Notes: a model not told the origin generated them from the sequence alone. A stretch of DNA of 37,131 bases from Candidatus Liptonbacteria bacterium (GCA_016204355.1 JACQKT010000027.1:1-37131), one strand, 5' to 3'. Positions 23,060 to 30,945 are shown, counted from the first letter of the stretch. Numbers and translations are program-made.

Positions 23060-23104
23060 ATTTTCCGGTAGGAAAATAATCCTCCGTAGCTTTAGCGAAG
23101 GAGG
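23058..23104 (+). repeat. Two hairpins between the attenuator and rplJ
   Basis: TTATTTTCC and GGAAAATAA pair perfectly around GGTA (23058-23079). CCTCC (23081-23085) and GGAGG (23100-23104) enclose GTAGCTTTAGCGA. A related ATAACTTTAGCGAAGG occurs at 22979-22994, so this core is repeated within one leader and the second hairpin hides an SD-like GGAGG. Confidence 0.55.
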
Positions 23105-23120
23105 ATATTTAACCACCACC

Positions 23121-23642
23121 ATGAAAACAAGAACACAAAAAGGAGAAGAACTTAAAACAGGCAAAAAGCTTCTCGAGAAAAGCCAGGTTTTGGTTTTTAC
23201 CGATTTTTCGAAAGTCGGGACGGCCGATACTAGAAAACTCCGCCAGCAATTGAAGGAAATCGGCGCCAAATATTTCGTCATCAAAAAGCGTCTTTTGGGG
23301 CTTCTTCTCAAAGAACAGGGAATTGAAATCGACACGAAAGCGCTCGGCCCCCAGCTCGGAACTATTTTTTCGGAAAGCGACATCGAGAAATCGAGCGCGC
23401 CGGTCTATAAGTTCTTTTACGGCATCGGCGGCGACACGAAAGCCGGGCGCGAAGAAAGCGTCAAAAAAATCCTCGGAGCCTACGACATCAAGAATAGAAA
23501 TTTCATCGAAGCCAAAGACATTGTCTTTATCGGACAACTGCCGCCCCGCGAAGTTTTGCTTGGCCAGCTGTTCGGCATGATTGCCGCGCCGATAAGTTCT
23601 TTGCTATGTATTTTGAAAGAAAAATCAAAAAGGTCGTCATAA
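23121..23642 (+). CDS. rplJ: 50S ribosomal protein L10
   Basis: ATG at 23121 (MKTRTQKGEEL) is chosen because the open frame upstream runs through the leader hairpins. The 173-residue protein has the L10 core LVFTDFSKVGTADTRKLRQQLKEIGAKYFVIKKRLL, with the family pattern of thumb domain and RNA-binding region, and GPQLGTIFSE. The C-terminal helix (LLGQLFGMIAAPISSLLCIL) carries the L7/L12-binding segment. It anchors the ribosomal stalk and pairs with rplL downstream. Confidence 0.94.
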   Translation: MKTRTQKGEELKTGKKLLEKSQVLVFTDFSKVGTADTRKLRQQLKEIGAKYFVIKKRLLGLLLKEQGIEIDTKALGPQLGTIFSESDIEKSSAPVYKFFYGIGGDTKAGREESVKKILGAYDIKNRNFIEAKDIVFIGQLPPREVLLGQLFGMIAAPISSLLCILKEKSKRSS

Positions 23643-23741
23643 TGAACATAATGCTAATGATGCGAAACAGTATGCGGATGCCGCGAAAATTTTTCGCATA
23701 ATTCGCTAAGTTAATTCGTAAATTCGCATTATGATGATGAA
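23643..23741. repeat. AT-rich mosaic spacer between rplJ and rplL
   Basis: CATAATGC near 23644 and GCATTATG near 23726 form an outer inverted repeat, and variants of ATTCGCATAATTCGC and AATTCGTAAATTCGC fill the interior. No gene is seen. Confidence 0.5.
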
Positions 23742-24107
23742 ATGGAAAAACACAAAGACCTTATTTCAAAAATCGAATCTTTGACCGCCCTTGAGCTCGC
23801 CGAGCTCGTTAAAGCTCTCGAAGAAAAGTTCGGAATATCGGCAGCCGCGCCGGCCGCCGCAGGAGCGGGAGCAGGAGCCGCCGCAGCGGAAGAAAAAACG
23901 TCATTCAACGTTCTTCTGAAAACTTCCGGCGAACAGAAAATAAACGTCATCAAAGTCATCAGGGAAGCGACCGGCCTCGGGCTGAAAGAATCGAAAGACA
24001 TCGTTGACGGCGCGCCGAAGGTGGTCAAGGAAGGATTAAAGAAAGAAGACGCTGAAGCGCTGAAAAAGAAAATCGAGGAAGCCGGAGCTCAGGCGGAGAT
24101 ACAATAG
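23742..24107 (+). CDS. rplL: 50S ribosomal protein L7/L12
   Basis: The stalk protein recruits and activates translation GTPases. The 121-residue product has the N-terminal dimerization helices ([18 protein letters not shown]), an Ala/Gly-rich flexible hinge (about residues 35-50), and the C-terminal domain with [45 protein letters not shown] in typical order. Residues contacting EF-G (K-V-I-R-E) are present. It is followed by a strong terminator. Confidence 0.97.
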   Translation: MEKHKDLISKIESLTALELAELVKALEEKFGISAAAPAAAGAGAGAAAAEEKTSFNVLLKTSGEQKINVIKVIREATGLGLKESKDIVDGAPKVVKEGLKKEDAEALKKKIEEAGAQAEIQ

Positions 24108-24155
24108 CTAGAAAATAGAAAGTAGAAAATAAAATCTAGAAATTGCCCAACAAAG

Positions 24156-24195
24156 ACAGGTACTATGCTATAGCATAGTACCTGTCTGTTTTTAT
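24156..24195 (+). terminator. Terminator of the rplJ-rplL operon
   Basis: GACAGGTACTATGC (24156-24169) and GCATAGTACCTGTC (24174-24187) pair perfectly around TATA, then TGTTTTTA. The tract just before it (24112-24148) is a GAAAATAGAAAGTAG-type mosaic. Confidence 0.85.
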
Positions 24196-24243
24196 GTTTC
24201 TTGCGGCGAGATATTATGCTTGATAATATTGATGAAACAAATT

Positions 24244-24317
24244 GGACGGTTAGCTCAGCTGGTTAGAGCACTGCATTCACATTGCAGGGGTCACTGGTTC
24301 GAATCCAGTACCGTCCA
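24244..24317 (+). tRNA. tRNA-Val (anticodon CAC)
   Basis: The acceptor stem GGACGGT pairs with ACCGTCC (24310-24316), with discriminator A at 24317. D-arm GCTC/GAGC, anticodon stem CTGCA/TGCAG with loop TTCACAT, and T-arm CTGG/CCAG with TTCGAAT are all present. The anticodon CAC reads GUG. CCA is not encoded, so a CCA-adding enzyme is needed. Confidence 0.95.
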
Positions 24318-24337
24318 CAGGGCTGTCGTAGGCCGAA

Positions 24338-24376
24338 GGTCCTGAACGAAGTTGAAGGATTCAATCCCTTCAGGAC
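24338..24376. repeat. Palindromic repeat directly after tRNA-Val
   Basis: TCCTGAA (24340-24346) and TTCAGGA (24369-24375) enclose CGAAGTTGAAGGATTCAATCC in part. The GTCCTGAACGAAGTTGAAGG core resembles the CCTGAGCGNAGTCGAAGG repeats common in bacterial spacers. It also ends GCACCA-like, but no cloverleaf can be drawn. Confidence 0.5.
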
Positions 24377-24405
24377 GCACCAAGTCGATGAATTAAAGTA
24401 AATTT

Positions 24406-24960
24406 GTGAACAGACAGAAAGGCAATTTAATACGAGATTTGGGAATTATCGTATTCAGCATTTTCGTTGCTGTCGTTCTCGTGAAAACCGGTGCAGTGGA
24501 ATACCTGCTCGCGAACGCCGAAGGCTCGAAGTTTTTAGGGAGCTTTCTTGCCGGACTGTTTTTTGTATCTATCTTTACCGTTGTGCCTGCAGCGGTTGTG
24601 TTGATTGAAATCGCGAAAATCAATCCTGTTTGGGAAGTTGCGTTGATAGGCGGAGCTGGAGCGCTTGCCGGCGATTTCATCATTTTCCAATTTGTCAGGG
24701 ATAATTTGGTCGCGGACATTCGTTGGCTGGTGCAAAAAACCAAACAAGAACGCCTGGTTTCGATTTTTCATCTGAAGCTTTTCAGATGGCTGGTTCCTTT
24801 CGTCGGGGCATTGGTAATTGCCTCGCCTTTGCCCGATGAAATCGGGCTTGCTATGATGGGTCTTTCAAAAATGAAAACGGCGGCATTCATACCTGTTTCC
24901 TTTCTCCTAAATTTCTTAGGAATTCTCATAATAGGATTGATGGCAAAATTGCTTATATAA
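24406..24960 (+). CDS. Multi-pass membrane protein (VTT/DedA-like or COG2426-like)
   Basis: GTG at 24406 is the likely start; an ATG is not available in frame nearby. The 184-residue protein has about five hydrophobic segments (around 12-32, 45-70, 75-100, 125-145 and 155-183). IIASPLPDEIGLAMMG and the closing FLLNFLGILIIGLM resemble the small membrane proteins related to the VTT/SNARE-associated group, where a P-x-P-x-E-like motif lies in a re-entrant loop. Its substrate is unknown; the family link is tentative. Confidence 0.6.
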   Translation: MNRQKGNLIRDLGIIVFSIFVAVVLVKTGAVEYLLANAEGSKFLGSFLAGLFFVSIFTVVPAAVVLIEIAKINPVWEVALIGGAGALAGDFIIFQFVRDNLVADIRWLVQKTKQERLVSIFHLKLFRWLVPFVGALVIASPLPDEIGLAMMGLSKMKTAAFIPVSFLLNFLGILIIGLMAKLLI

Positions 24961-25018
24961 TGTTTCGCATAAATTAATAAGCGAAAAACCTGTTATCATT
25001 AAACACTAAACGGAAATA

Positions 25019-25469
25019 ATGCACAAAATGAAAATCGGAATCGATTATATTAGGGGTTTCGACCCCCTTCTATTGCAACGATGGAAAAGGAAATTTTTTG
25101 TTTCACAAAAGAAGCAAAAATTGCAGGGACGAACAAGGGAATTGGGATACTGGGGCTGGAAAATTGGATTTCGGGTTAAGTTTGGAGGAAAATGTTTTAA
25201 AGGAAGTTTTTGAGGAATATGGCTGCAATGGTGAAATTCAGGAACGTTTACCAGCACATGATATTTTCAGGGAGCAAAATGGCGTGAGAACGCATTGGCT
25301 GGTTGTGCCATTTTTTGTAAAAGTTAACCCGGATGAAGTGAAAAATAATGAGCCGGAAAAAATTGATGAGATATGCTGGGCAAAACTAGATAATTTACCA
25401 GCCCCATTACATAGCGGTTTTCAATTCAGTTTCAATAAATTCAAAGATTTTTTCGACAAGTACCAATAA
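25019..25469 (+). pseudogene. NUDIX hydrolase with a frameshift near codon 11
   Basis: ATG 25019 encodes MHKMKIGIDYI, then the frame shifts. Removing the A at 25052 joins it to GVSTPFYCNDGKGNFLFHKRS, restoring a normal NUDIX protein of about 150 residues. The NUDIX box is GKLDFGLSLEENVLKEVFEEYG, with the EExG acids kept but the first Glu replaced by Leu and the Arg by Lys, as I recall for related CPR proteins. The rest (THWLVVPFFVKV...FQFSFNKF) is intact. It is either a fresh pseudogene, a programmed frameshift, or a one-base assembly error. An extended -10 (TGTTATCAT, about 24991) lies upstream. Confidence 0.8.
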
Positions 25470-25470
25470 A

Positions 25471-26238
25471 ATGCCACATCATAAACAATTGATTTTTCTG
25501 TTGATATGGCCGTTGGTCGCAATGGTTCTATCTTTTGTTTTTAATGCGCATCAAATAGTCAGTCAGATACTTTTTCTTGGTGTACCGGCTCTGATTCTCG
25601 CTGCATTGGAACCGCGAGCGGCATTAAAGGCGCTAATTTTCGGCTTAGTTTTTGTTCCTCTGTGGCTTTTTGTAGAGCATGTCATGCAGACTACCGGCCA
25701 ATGGCACGCGATTTCCATATTTCCAGAGCGTTTTCTGGGAAGCATCGCCTACGATGCGATCACATGGTTCTTATTAGCCCAACTTTACATAGTCATGTTC
25801 TGGGAATACTTTTTCGAGTCCCATAAACGTATAAAAGTGTGGCAGCGCCGCATGACGCCGCTTATCGCGACACTTTCGATATTTTTGGTAATCACTATCG
25901 TGCTTTTACTTTGGGCGCCGAAATTTCTTCAAATACCGTATTTTTATCTTTTGCTTACAATAATTGTTTTCATTTTGCCGCTTGTTATGGAGCTAAAGGC
26001 GCATCCCAACCTTCTCCCGAAATTTTTGAAGGTGAGCGCTTATTTTATTTATGCGTTCACTGTCTATGAGGTTACAGCCATCGCCCTAGGACAATGGTAC
26101 TATCCAAGCACCCAATTCATCGGTTGGGTAGAATTATTCGGGCAAAGATTTCCGTTCGAAGAATTTGTTTCTTGGATATTGATCGGTTCGATGACCTGTC
26201 TTGCCTGGTATGAGCATTTTGACGACGACGAACACTGA
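25471..26238 (+). CDS. Seven-helix-type membrane protein, possibly lycopene-cyclase-domain-like
   Basis: The 255-residue product has about seven hydrophobic segments. The last part, GQWYYPSTQFIGWVELFGQRFPFEEFVSWIL, has the G-x-W-Y...G...P-x-E-E pattern seen in CrtYc/CrtYd lycopene cyclase domains, where the Glu pair is needed for activity; MFWEYFFES in the middle may be the matching motif of a first repeat. No carotenoid genes are nearby, so the reaction is uncertain. The start overlaps closely with the NUDIX end (1 base between), suggesting one operon. Confidence 0.6.
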   Translation: MPHHKQLIFLLIWPLVAMVLSFVFNAHQIVSQILFLGVPALILAALEPRAALKALIFGLVFVPLWLFVEHVMQTTGQWHAISIFPERFLGSIAYDAITWFLLAQLYIVMFWEYFFESHKRIKVWQRRMTPLIATLSIFLVITIVLLLWAPKFLQIPYFYLLLTIIVFILPLVMELKAHPNLLPKFLKVSAYFIYAFTVYEVTAIALGQWYYPSTQFIGWVELFGQRFPFEEFVSWILIGSMTCLAWYEHFDDDEH

Positions 26239-26246
26239 AATTACAC

Positions 26247-27137
26247 ATGCTTTCTGAACTAAATCAGATAAAAACAAAAGACGGCCTGCGGCTCGAGGGA
26301 CTCATTTTTGAACCCAAGCGCAGGAGCAAAGTAATCGCATTCTGGCTTAGTGGCCTTACAGGAATGTTTTCGCACAGCCCGACGCGGGTTCATGCGGTCG
26401 CGGGAGAATTGGCAAAAAAGAAAATTTCTTTCGCCGTTTTCAATCATCGCGGATTCGGAGTTATAAACAGCCTAAGCGCAAAAAGAGGGAAAAAGAGCAA
26501 ATACAAATATTTCGGCACAAGCTTCGAAAAATTCGAACATTCGATTTTGGATATCGAGGCGATGCTCCGTTTCTGCCGCAAAAGGGGATACAAAAAGATT
26601 TTTCTTTTCGGACACAGCACGGGTGCGAACAAGGCGGCTTATTACATTCAAAAAAGAAATGGGCGGGGACTTGCGGGTATTGCGCTTCTCGGTCCGGTGA
26701 GCGACATTCCAGCGATGAAGAAAGAACTGGGCAAGAAATATAAAAAAACGCTCGAACTTGCCGAAAAACTGGTCAAGCGCGGCAAGAGCGACGAGATTCT
26801 TCCATTAAAAATGATCGGCGGCAAATTCTATACGGCTAGCCGTTTTTTGAGCATAGCGCACGAGGGAATGAACGAAGACACTTTTCCGTATTATGACCCG
26901 AAGAGAAAATTCCGCTGGTCGAAAAAAGTCCGCCTACCGGTTCTGGTTATGATAGGAAGCAAAGAACAGCACGCCGACCGTCCGGTTTCCGAAATTATGG
27001 AAAGATTCCGGAAAGAGATGTCTCCGAAATATTTTTCAGGCAAAATAGTAAAGGGCGCAAATCACAGTTTCAGGAAAAAAGAAAAAGAACTCGGCAAAGA
27101 AATAGCGAAGTGGATTTCAGCGGCATTGAAAAAATAA
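26247..27137 (+). CDS. Alpha/beta hydrolase-fold protein
   Basis: The 296-residue protein has the alpha/beta hydrolase order: oxyanion strand AFWLSGLTGMF, NHRGFG, the nucleophile elbow FGHSTGANK (Ser in GHSTG near residue 128), and a C-terminal VLVMIGSKEQHAD (acid region) followed by GANHSF with the catalytic His. It is cytosolic, with no signal peptide, and very lysine-rich. The substrate is unknown; esterase or acyl hydrolase is most likely. It sits 8 bases after the membrane protein and ends at a palindromic terminator. Confidence 0.85.
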   Translation: MLSELNQIKTKDGLRLEGLIFEPKRRSKVIAFWLSGLTGMFSHSPTRVHAVAGELAKKKISFAVFNHRGFGVINSLSAKRGKKSKYKYFGTSFEKFEHSILDIEAMLRFCRKRGYKKIFLFGHSTGANKAAYYIQKRNGRGLAGIALLGPVSDIPAMKKELGKKYKKTLELAEKLVKRGKSDEILPLKMIGGKFYTASRFLSIAHEGMNEDTFPYYDPKRKFRWSKKVRLPVLVMIGSKEQHADRPVSEIMERFRKEMSPKYFSGKIVKGANHSFRKKEKELGKEIAKWISAALKK

Positions 27138-27163
27138 TTTGTGTTTAAATTTTACGCTTATGA

Positions 27164-27200
27164 CATTCTAACATTCTGCAGAATGTTAGAATGTTTTTAA
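27164..27200 (+). terminator. Perfect palindromic terminator
   Basis: CATTCTAACATTCTG (27164-27178) is followed directly by its complement CAGAATGTTAGAATG, then TTTTTAA. Confidence 0.75.
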
Positions 27201-27223
27201 CTGGTGTATCTCGGAATTTGATT

Positions 27224-27232
27224 TGCTATAAT
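27224..27232 (+). promoter_or_regulatory. Extended -10 of the candidate small RNA
   Basis: TGCTATAAT is a perfect extended -10. Transcription would begin near 27239. No good -35 is visible. Confidence 0.6.
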
Positions 27233-27238
27233 TAATTC

Positions 27239-27330
27239 GACTCTTGGTGGGTCGCCGCCAGATTCGGTTAGCGTTACACACGAAGTACCTGCCTATAACG
27301 CGTCGAAGCAGCACTGGCGGCCTTTTTTTA
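27239..27330 (+). ncRNA. Candidate structured small RNA (~92 nt) with intrinsic terminator
   Basis: Three nested stems can be drawn: GCCGCCAG (27254-27261) with CTGGCGGC (27314-27321), TTCG (27263-27266) with CGAA (27304-27307), and GCGTTA (27271-27276) with TAACGC (27296-27301). The apical loop is 19 nt and contains ACACGAAGTACCTGCC. The outer stem runs into seven T residues, so it doubles as a terminator. There is no ATG in the transcript. It lies between a terminator and the convergent xerD end and matches no RNA family I can name (not tRNA, tmRNA, SRP or RNase P). Confidence 0.6.
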
Positions 27331-27332
27331 CT

Positions 27333-28241
27333 TTACGATTTCCGGCGGCGGCCGTGAAAACTTTTATGTATCTCGCGGAGCTCCTTATTGGTGAGATGAG
27401 TGTAAACCTGTGTCGTTGAAATATTGGAATGGCCGAGAAGCGATTGAACCGAGCGCAAATCGGCGCCGTTGAGCAACAGATCGGTTGCGAATTGGTGACG
27501 CAGCTGGTGCGGCGTAACATGGTCGGCGATTCCGGCTTTGCGGCGATAAAAGTTCACGAGCCGCTGGACAGTGCGCGGAGTTATACGACCAATAACTTTT
27601 GACTCATGACTTTTAACACTTGACCCCTTTGTTAAACTTACAAACATTGCTTCGTCTGCATCGGGCCGCTTGTCGAGATAATTTTTAATCGCTTTCTTCG
27701 CCCTGTCGGAAAGAAAAACTACGCGTAATTTGTCTCCTTTGCCGCGAACGGTTATTTCGCCGCGCTCCAAATCTATGTACCGGCTCAAGGAACAAAGTTC
27801 GGAAATACGAAGACCTGTTGAAAAAAAAGTTTCAAGAATCGCTTTATCGCGGATAGAACGCAAATCGGAGCCGCTCGGCGCCGAAAGCAGGCGCTCGAGG
27901 TCGCCGTATTCGATTATCAATATCTGCCTGCTCGGCGTTTTCGGCAGTTCTATTTTCTCCGCTGCCAGGGTTTTTATGTCGCGCTTGGAAAGATATTTCA
28001 AAAAGTTTCTGATGGCGATGACATAATAATTCTGCGTTATTTTTTTCAGATTTTTGCGCGCGAGCCCGATGCGGAAATTTCTTACAGCATCATCCGTAAT
28101 ATCGGAAGGGGATTTTATCTTTGTGGATGCCAAAAATTCTTTGAGATAGTGCTCGTAATTTTCCCGCGTTTTCGGCGACCGGTTCTTTTCGATTTCGAGG
28201 TAATCCAAATAGTCCTTTAAAAGCGATTGGATATCGGACAT
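27333..28241 (-). CDS. xerD: Tyrosine recombinase XerC/XerD family
   Basis: The enzyme resolves chromosome dimers at dif-type sites. All catalytic residues are visible: R145 in STGLRISEL, K168 in VRGKGDKLR, H245 and R248 in HQLRHQF, H271 in LLGHSN, and nucleophile Y280 in TTQVYTHLT. The N-terminal SAM-like domain covers residues 1-95. The 302-residue length is slightly above normal because residues about 206-218 are an extra polar segment encoded by repeat-like DNA. ATG 28241 follows an extended -10 by 6 bases. Many CPR genomes have a single Xer; whether this is XerC, XerD or XerS is not decided. Confidence 0.93.
   Translation of the reverse strand: MSDIQSLLKDYLDYLEIEKNRSPKTRENYEHYLKEFLASTKIKSPSDITDDAVRNFRIGLARKNLKKITQNYYVIAIRNFLKYLSKRDIKTLAAEKIELPKTPSRQILIIEYGDLERLLSAPSGSDLRSIRDKAILETFFSTGLRISELCSLSRYIDLERGEITVRGKGDKLRVVFLSDRAKKAIKNYLDKRPDADEAMFVSLTKGSSVKSHESKVIGRITPRTVQRLVNFYRRKAGIADHVTPHQLRHQFATDLLLNGADLRSVQSLLGHSNISTTQVYTHLTNKELREIHKSFHGRRRKS
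27588..27626. repeat. AAAAGTCATGAGTCAAAAGT-type tract in frame in xerD
   Basis: On the minus strand the tract has AAAAGTCATG followed by AGTCAAAAGT. It encodes SSVKSHESKVIG, which lies between two well-conserved parts of the catalytic domain and is not expected in XerC/D. Confidence 0.55.
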
Positions 28242-28247
28242 ACGTCT

Positions 28248-28256
28248 AGTTTAACA
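28248..28256 (-). promoter_or_regulatory. Extended -10 of xerD
   Basis: On the minus strand TGTTAAACT ends 6 bases before the xerD ATG, giving a leaderless message. Confidence 0.5.
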
Positions 28257-28299
28257 TTTTGCGACAAATTGACCCTTGAAAAAACTTTGTTCGTACTTA

Positions 28300-28360
28300 T
28301 TCCGACGAGCGAGGATGCAAAGTGAAAAATTATTTTCATTTTGTCCGAGCGATGTCGGAA
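28300..28360. repeat. 61-bp palindromic element between xerD and grpE
   Basis: TTCCGAC (28300-28306) and GTCGGAA (28354-28360) form the outer arms, and GTGAAAA with TTTTCAT the inner ones around ATTA. The TTTTCATTT...GTCCG part is related to the repeat at 15219 and 17830. Confidence 0.55.
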
Positions 28361-28363
28361 AAG

Positions 28364-28397
28364 GGTATTGCCTTAAATGGGCAATACCACTTATAAT
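28364..28397 (+). promoter_or_regulatory. grpE promoter with 9-7-9 inverted repeat (candidate heat-shock operator)
   Basis: TTGCCT (28368-28373), 18 bases, perfect TATAAT (28392-28397). GGTATTGCC (28364-28372) and GGCAATACC (28380-28388) are a perfect inverted repeat with a 7-base spacer that covers the -35 and most of the spacer. The geometry resembles CIRCE (9-9-9), but the sequence does not. Confidence 0.6.
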
Positions 28398-28418
28398 ACA
28401 AGCCGGTTTGGCAATAAA

Positions 28419-28970
28419 ATGGACGAGATCAAGCAAAATCCTTCGATAAATCCAGGGTCTTCACAGGGCTCCGGCGGCCAGGAAAACAATCGGCAGCAGG
28501 CTCCGAAGGCCGATGCCGCCCCGGAAGACAAACTCGCCGCGGCCGAGAAACAGCGCGACGAATATCTTGCCGGATGGCAGAGGGCGCGTGCGGATTTCAT
28601 CAATTACAAAAAAGAGGAAACCGCGCGGCTTGAAAGCGTTATCAGGTTCGCAAACGAGGATATTCTCGAGGAGATGATAGAAATTTTGGACAGTTTCGAC
28701 CTCGGACTGACGGCGCTTGAAAAAGCAGGCCCGGTCGAAAAGGGTGTTTACATGATACGCTCAAAACTTGAGGATGCGATAAAACAGCGCGGAGTCGAAA
28801 AGTTGCCTGTGAAGGTGGGCGACAAATTCGACCCTTCTTTGTCCGAAGCCGTTGTCGAAATGGAATCCGAGCAGCCGGCAGGGACAATCGTTGAAATAAT
28901 CGCTCCGGGGTACAAGCTTCATGATAAAATATTAAGGCCGGCGAGAGTGAAGGTAAGCAAAGGAAAATAA
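28419..28970 (+). CDS. grpE: Nucleotide exchange factor GrpE
   Basis: GrpE releases ADP from DnaK. ATG at 28419 is chosen since the upstream ATG at 28377 lies before the -10 box. The 183-residue protein has a disordered, Gln/Gly/Ser-rich start, a long helix (KLAAAEKQRDEYLAGWQRARADFINYKKE), and the beta-rich head with VEKLPVKVGDKFDPSLSEAV and the near-terminal IAPGYKLHDKILRPARVKVSKG, the best signature. It precedes dnaK by 70 bases. Confidence 0.96.
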   Translation: MDEIKQNPSINPGSSQGSGGQENNRQQAPKADAAPEDKLAAAEKQRDEYLAGWQRARADFINYKKEETARLESVIRFANEDILEEMIEILDSFDLGLTALEKAGPVEKGVYMIRSKLEDAIKQRGVEKLPVKVGDKFDPSLSEAVVEMESEQPAGTIVEIIAPGYKLHDKILRPARVKVSKGK

Positions 28971-28993
28971 AAGAGTAAACGGAAAATAGAAAG

Positions 28994-29022
28994 TTGAATT
29001 AATTTTTAAATAAATTTAGAAT
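28994..29022 (+). promoter_or_regulatory. Possible dnaK promoter
   Basis: TTGAAT (28994-28999), 17 bases, TAGAAT (29017-29022). This would give dnaK a separate message with a leader of about 11 nt. Confidence 0.5.
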
Positions 29023-29040
29023 TTAAAGCCAAACAAAGCC

Positions 29041-30945
29041 ATGCCAAAAATTTTAGGAATTGACCTTGGAACCACCAACTCCGCAACGGCAGTTGCCGAA
29101 AGCGGCGAGCCGCGCATTTTGGAAAATACGGAGGGAGCGCGAACTACGCCGTCGGTGACGGCAGTCAGCAAAACAAACGAACGCCTTGTCGGCTTGATAG
29201 CAAAACGACAGGCGATAACCAATCCGAAAAACACCATTTTTTCGGTAAAGCGCCTAATCGGCAGGAAATTCACCGATGCCGAAGTCCAGCGCGACAAAGC
29301 CTGGCTCCCTTATGAAATACAGGCAAGCGCAAGCGGAGGAGTTGAGGTTAAGATGTCCGCCCAAAGCGGATCCGCCACGGGCGGAGGCGAAACCTCTACA
29401 TGGTATTCGCCCGAAGAAATTTCATCTTTCATTCTCGCCAAACTGAAAACGGATGCCGAGGCGAAACTCGGGGAAAAAATAGAAGAAGCGGTCATAACCG
29501 TCCCGGCTTATTTCGACGACTCGCAGAGACAGGCGACGAAAAACGCCGGAGAAATCGCTGGACTCAAAGTACGCCGCATAATCAACGAACCGACTGCGGC
29601 GGCGCTGGCATACGGACTGAACAAGCAAAAGAACGAAAAAATAGTTGTTTACGATTTCGGCGGAGGAACTTTCGATGTTTCCGTTCTCGAAGTCGGGGAC
29701 GACACGGTTGAAGTCCGCGCAACCGGCGGCGACACGCATCTCGGCGGAGACGATTTCGACAAGCGGATAAACGAATATCTGGTAGCGGAATACAAAAAAC
29801 AGGAAGGAATAGACATCTCCAAAGACCCGCTCGCTTTACAGCGCCTTAAGGAAGCGGTCGAGCGCGCCAAACATGAGCTTTCAACCGTTACGGAAACAGA
29901 AGTCAATCTTCCGTATATCACTTCCGATGCGGCAGGGCCGAAACACTTTTTGATAAAACTTACGCGCGCGAAGCTTGAATCTCTGGTCCAGGATTACATA
30001 GACAAATCAATAAAGCTGACCGAAGAAACGGTTACTTCACCCGCACCGAAGGGAGCGGGATTCAAACTTTCCGAAATCAACGAAGTCATTCTTGTCGGAG
30101 GGCAGACAAGAATGCCTGCCATACAGGAAGCGGTAAAAAAACTTTTCGGAAAAGAACCGCACAAAGGAATAAATCCGGACGAAGTCGTGGCGCTCGGCGC
30201 CGCCGTTCAGGCGGGAATATTGCAGGGAGACGTCAAGGATATTTTGCTTCTCGACGTCACTCCGCTCAGTTTGAGTATTGAAACGCTCGGGACAGTGGCA
30301 ACGCCGATGATACCCAAAAACACGACCGTGCCGACTTCCAAAACGCAGACTTTCTCGACGGCTGCGGACAATCAGACATCCGTTGAAATACACGTCCTTC
30401 AGGGCGAAAGGCCAATGGCGGCTGACAATAGGACGCTCGCGCGATTCGTCCTTGACGGAATTCCTCCCTCGCCGCGTGGAATTCCGCAGGTTGAAGTGAC
30501 ATTCGATATCGACGCCAACGGTATATTGAACGTTTCCGCAAAAGACAAAGCAACGAGCAAATCGCAATCTGTTAAGATTGAAGCGTCGACCAGCTTGTCG
30601 AAGGATGAGATCGAAAGACTGAAGAGCGAAGCGGCAAAGTATGCCAGCGAGGACCAGAAAAAGCGCGACATGGCGGAAGCGCGAAATCAGGCGGAAACCC
30701 TGGTTTATGTGGCCGAGAAATCACTGAAAGACGCCGGAGACAAGGTCCCGAACGAAATCAAAACGGCGGTCAACGAGAAAACGGAAAATCTCAAAAAAGC
30801 TTTGCAGGAAAACGCCGACATCGAAACGCTCAAGTCCGGAATAGCGGAACTCTCGGCAGAGATTCAAAAAATAGGACAAAACGCTTATAATCAAGGAGAT
30901 GGCACTTCTGGGGAGAATGGAGAGGCTGGACGGGAACCTTCTTAA
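29041..30945 (+). CDS. dnaK: Chaperone DnaK (Hsp70)
   Basis: The 634-residue protein begins with the phosphate-1 loop [12 protein letters not shown] and includes [36 protein letters not shown] (phosphate 2), [14 protein letters not shown] (adenosine motif) and the linker [21 protein letters not shown]. The substrate-binding domain and helical lid follow, ending in a Gly-rich tail instead of the usual EEV-type end. An insertion of about 14 residues (106-119, [16 protein letters not shown]) sits before WYSPEEIS and is encoded by a 30-bp palindrome. The 3' end overlaps the next gene. Confidence 0.97.
   Translation: MPKILGIDLGTTNSATAVAESGEPRILENTEGARTTPSVTAVSKTNERLVGLIAKRQAITNPKNTIFSVKRLIGRKFTDAEVQRDKAWLPYEIQASASGGVEVKMSAQSGSATGGGETSTWYSPEEISSFILAKLKTDAEAKLGEKIEEAVITVPAYFDDSQRQATKNAGEIAGLKVRRIINEPTAAALAYGLNKQKNEKIVVYDFGGGTFDVSVLEVGDDTVEVRATGGDTHLGGDDFDKRINEYLVAEYKKQEGIDISKDPLALQRLKEAVERAKHELSTVTETEVNLPYITSDAAGPKHFLIKLTRAKLESLVQDYIDKSIKLTEETVTSPAPKGAGFKLSEINEVILVGGQTRMPAIQEAVKKLFGKEPHKGINPDEVVALGAAVQAGILQGDVKDILLLDVTPLSLSIETLGTVATPMIPKNTTVPTSKTQTFSTAADNQTSVEIHVLQGERPMAADNRTLARFVLDGIPPSPRGIPQVEVTFDIDANGILNVSAKDKATSKSQSVKIEASTSLSKDEIERLKSEAAKYASEDQKKRDMAEARNQAETLVYVAEKSLKDAGDKVPNEIKTAVNEKTENLKKALQENADIETLKSGIAELSAEIQKIGQNAYNQGDGTSGENGEAGREPS
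29356..29385. repeat. 30-bp palindrome in frame in dnaK
   Basis: TCCGCCC (29356-29362) mirrors GGGCGGA (29379-29385) and encloses the palindrome GCGGATCCGC (29366-29375). It encodes [10 protein letters not shown], which is missing from typical DnaK. The same TCCGCC/GGCGGA motif is common in CPR spacers, from memory. Confidence 0.65.

Noticed and set aside
24338-24380. Second tRNA directly after tRNA-Val
   Set aside because: The sequence ends in GCACCA and has a T-arm-like hairpin, but no D-arm or anticodon arm can be drawn; it matches a palindromic repeat better.
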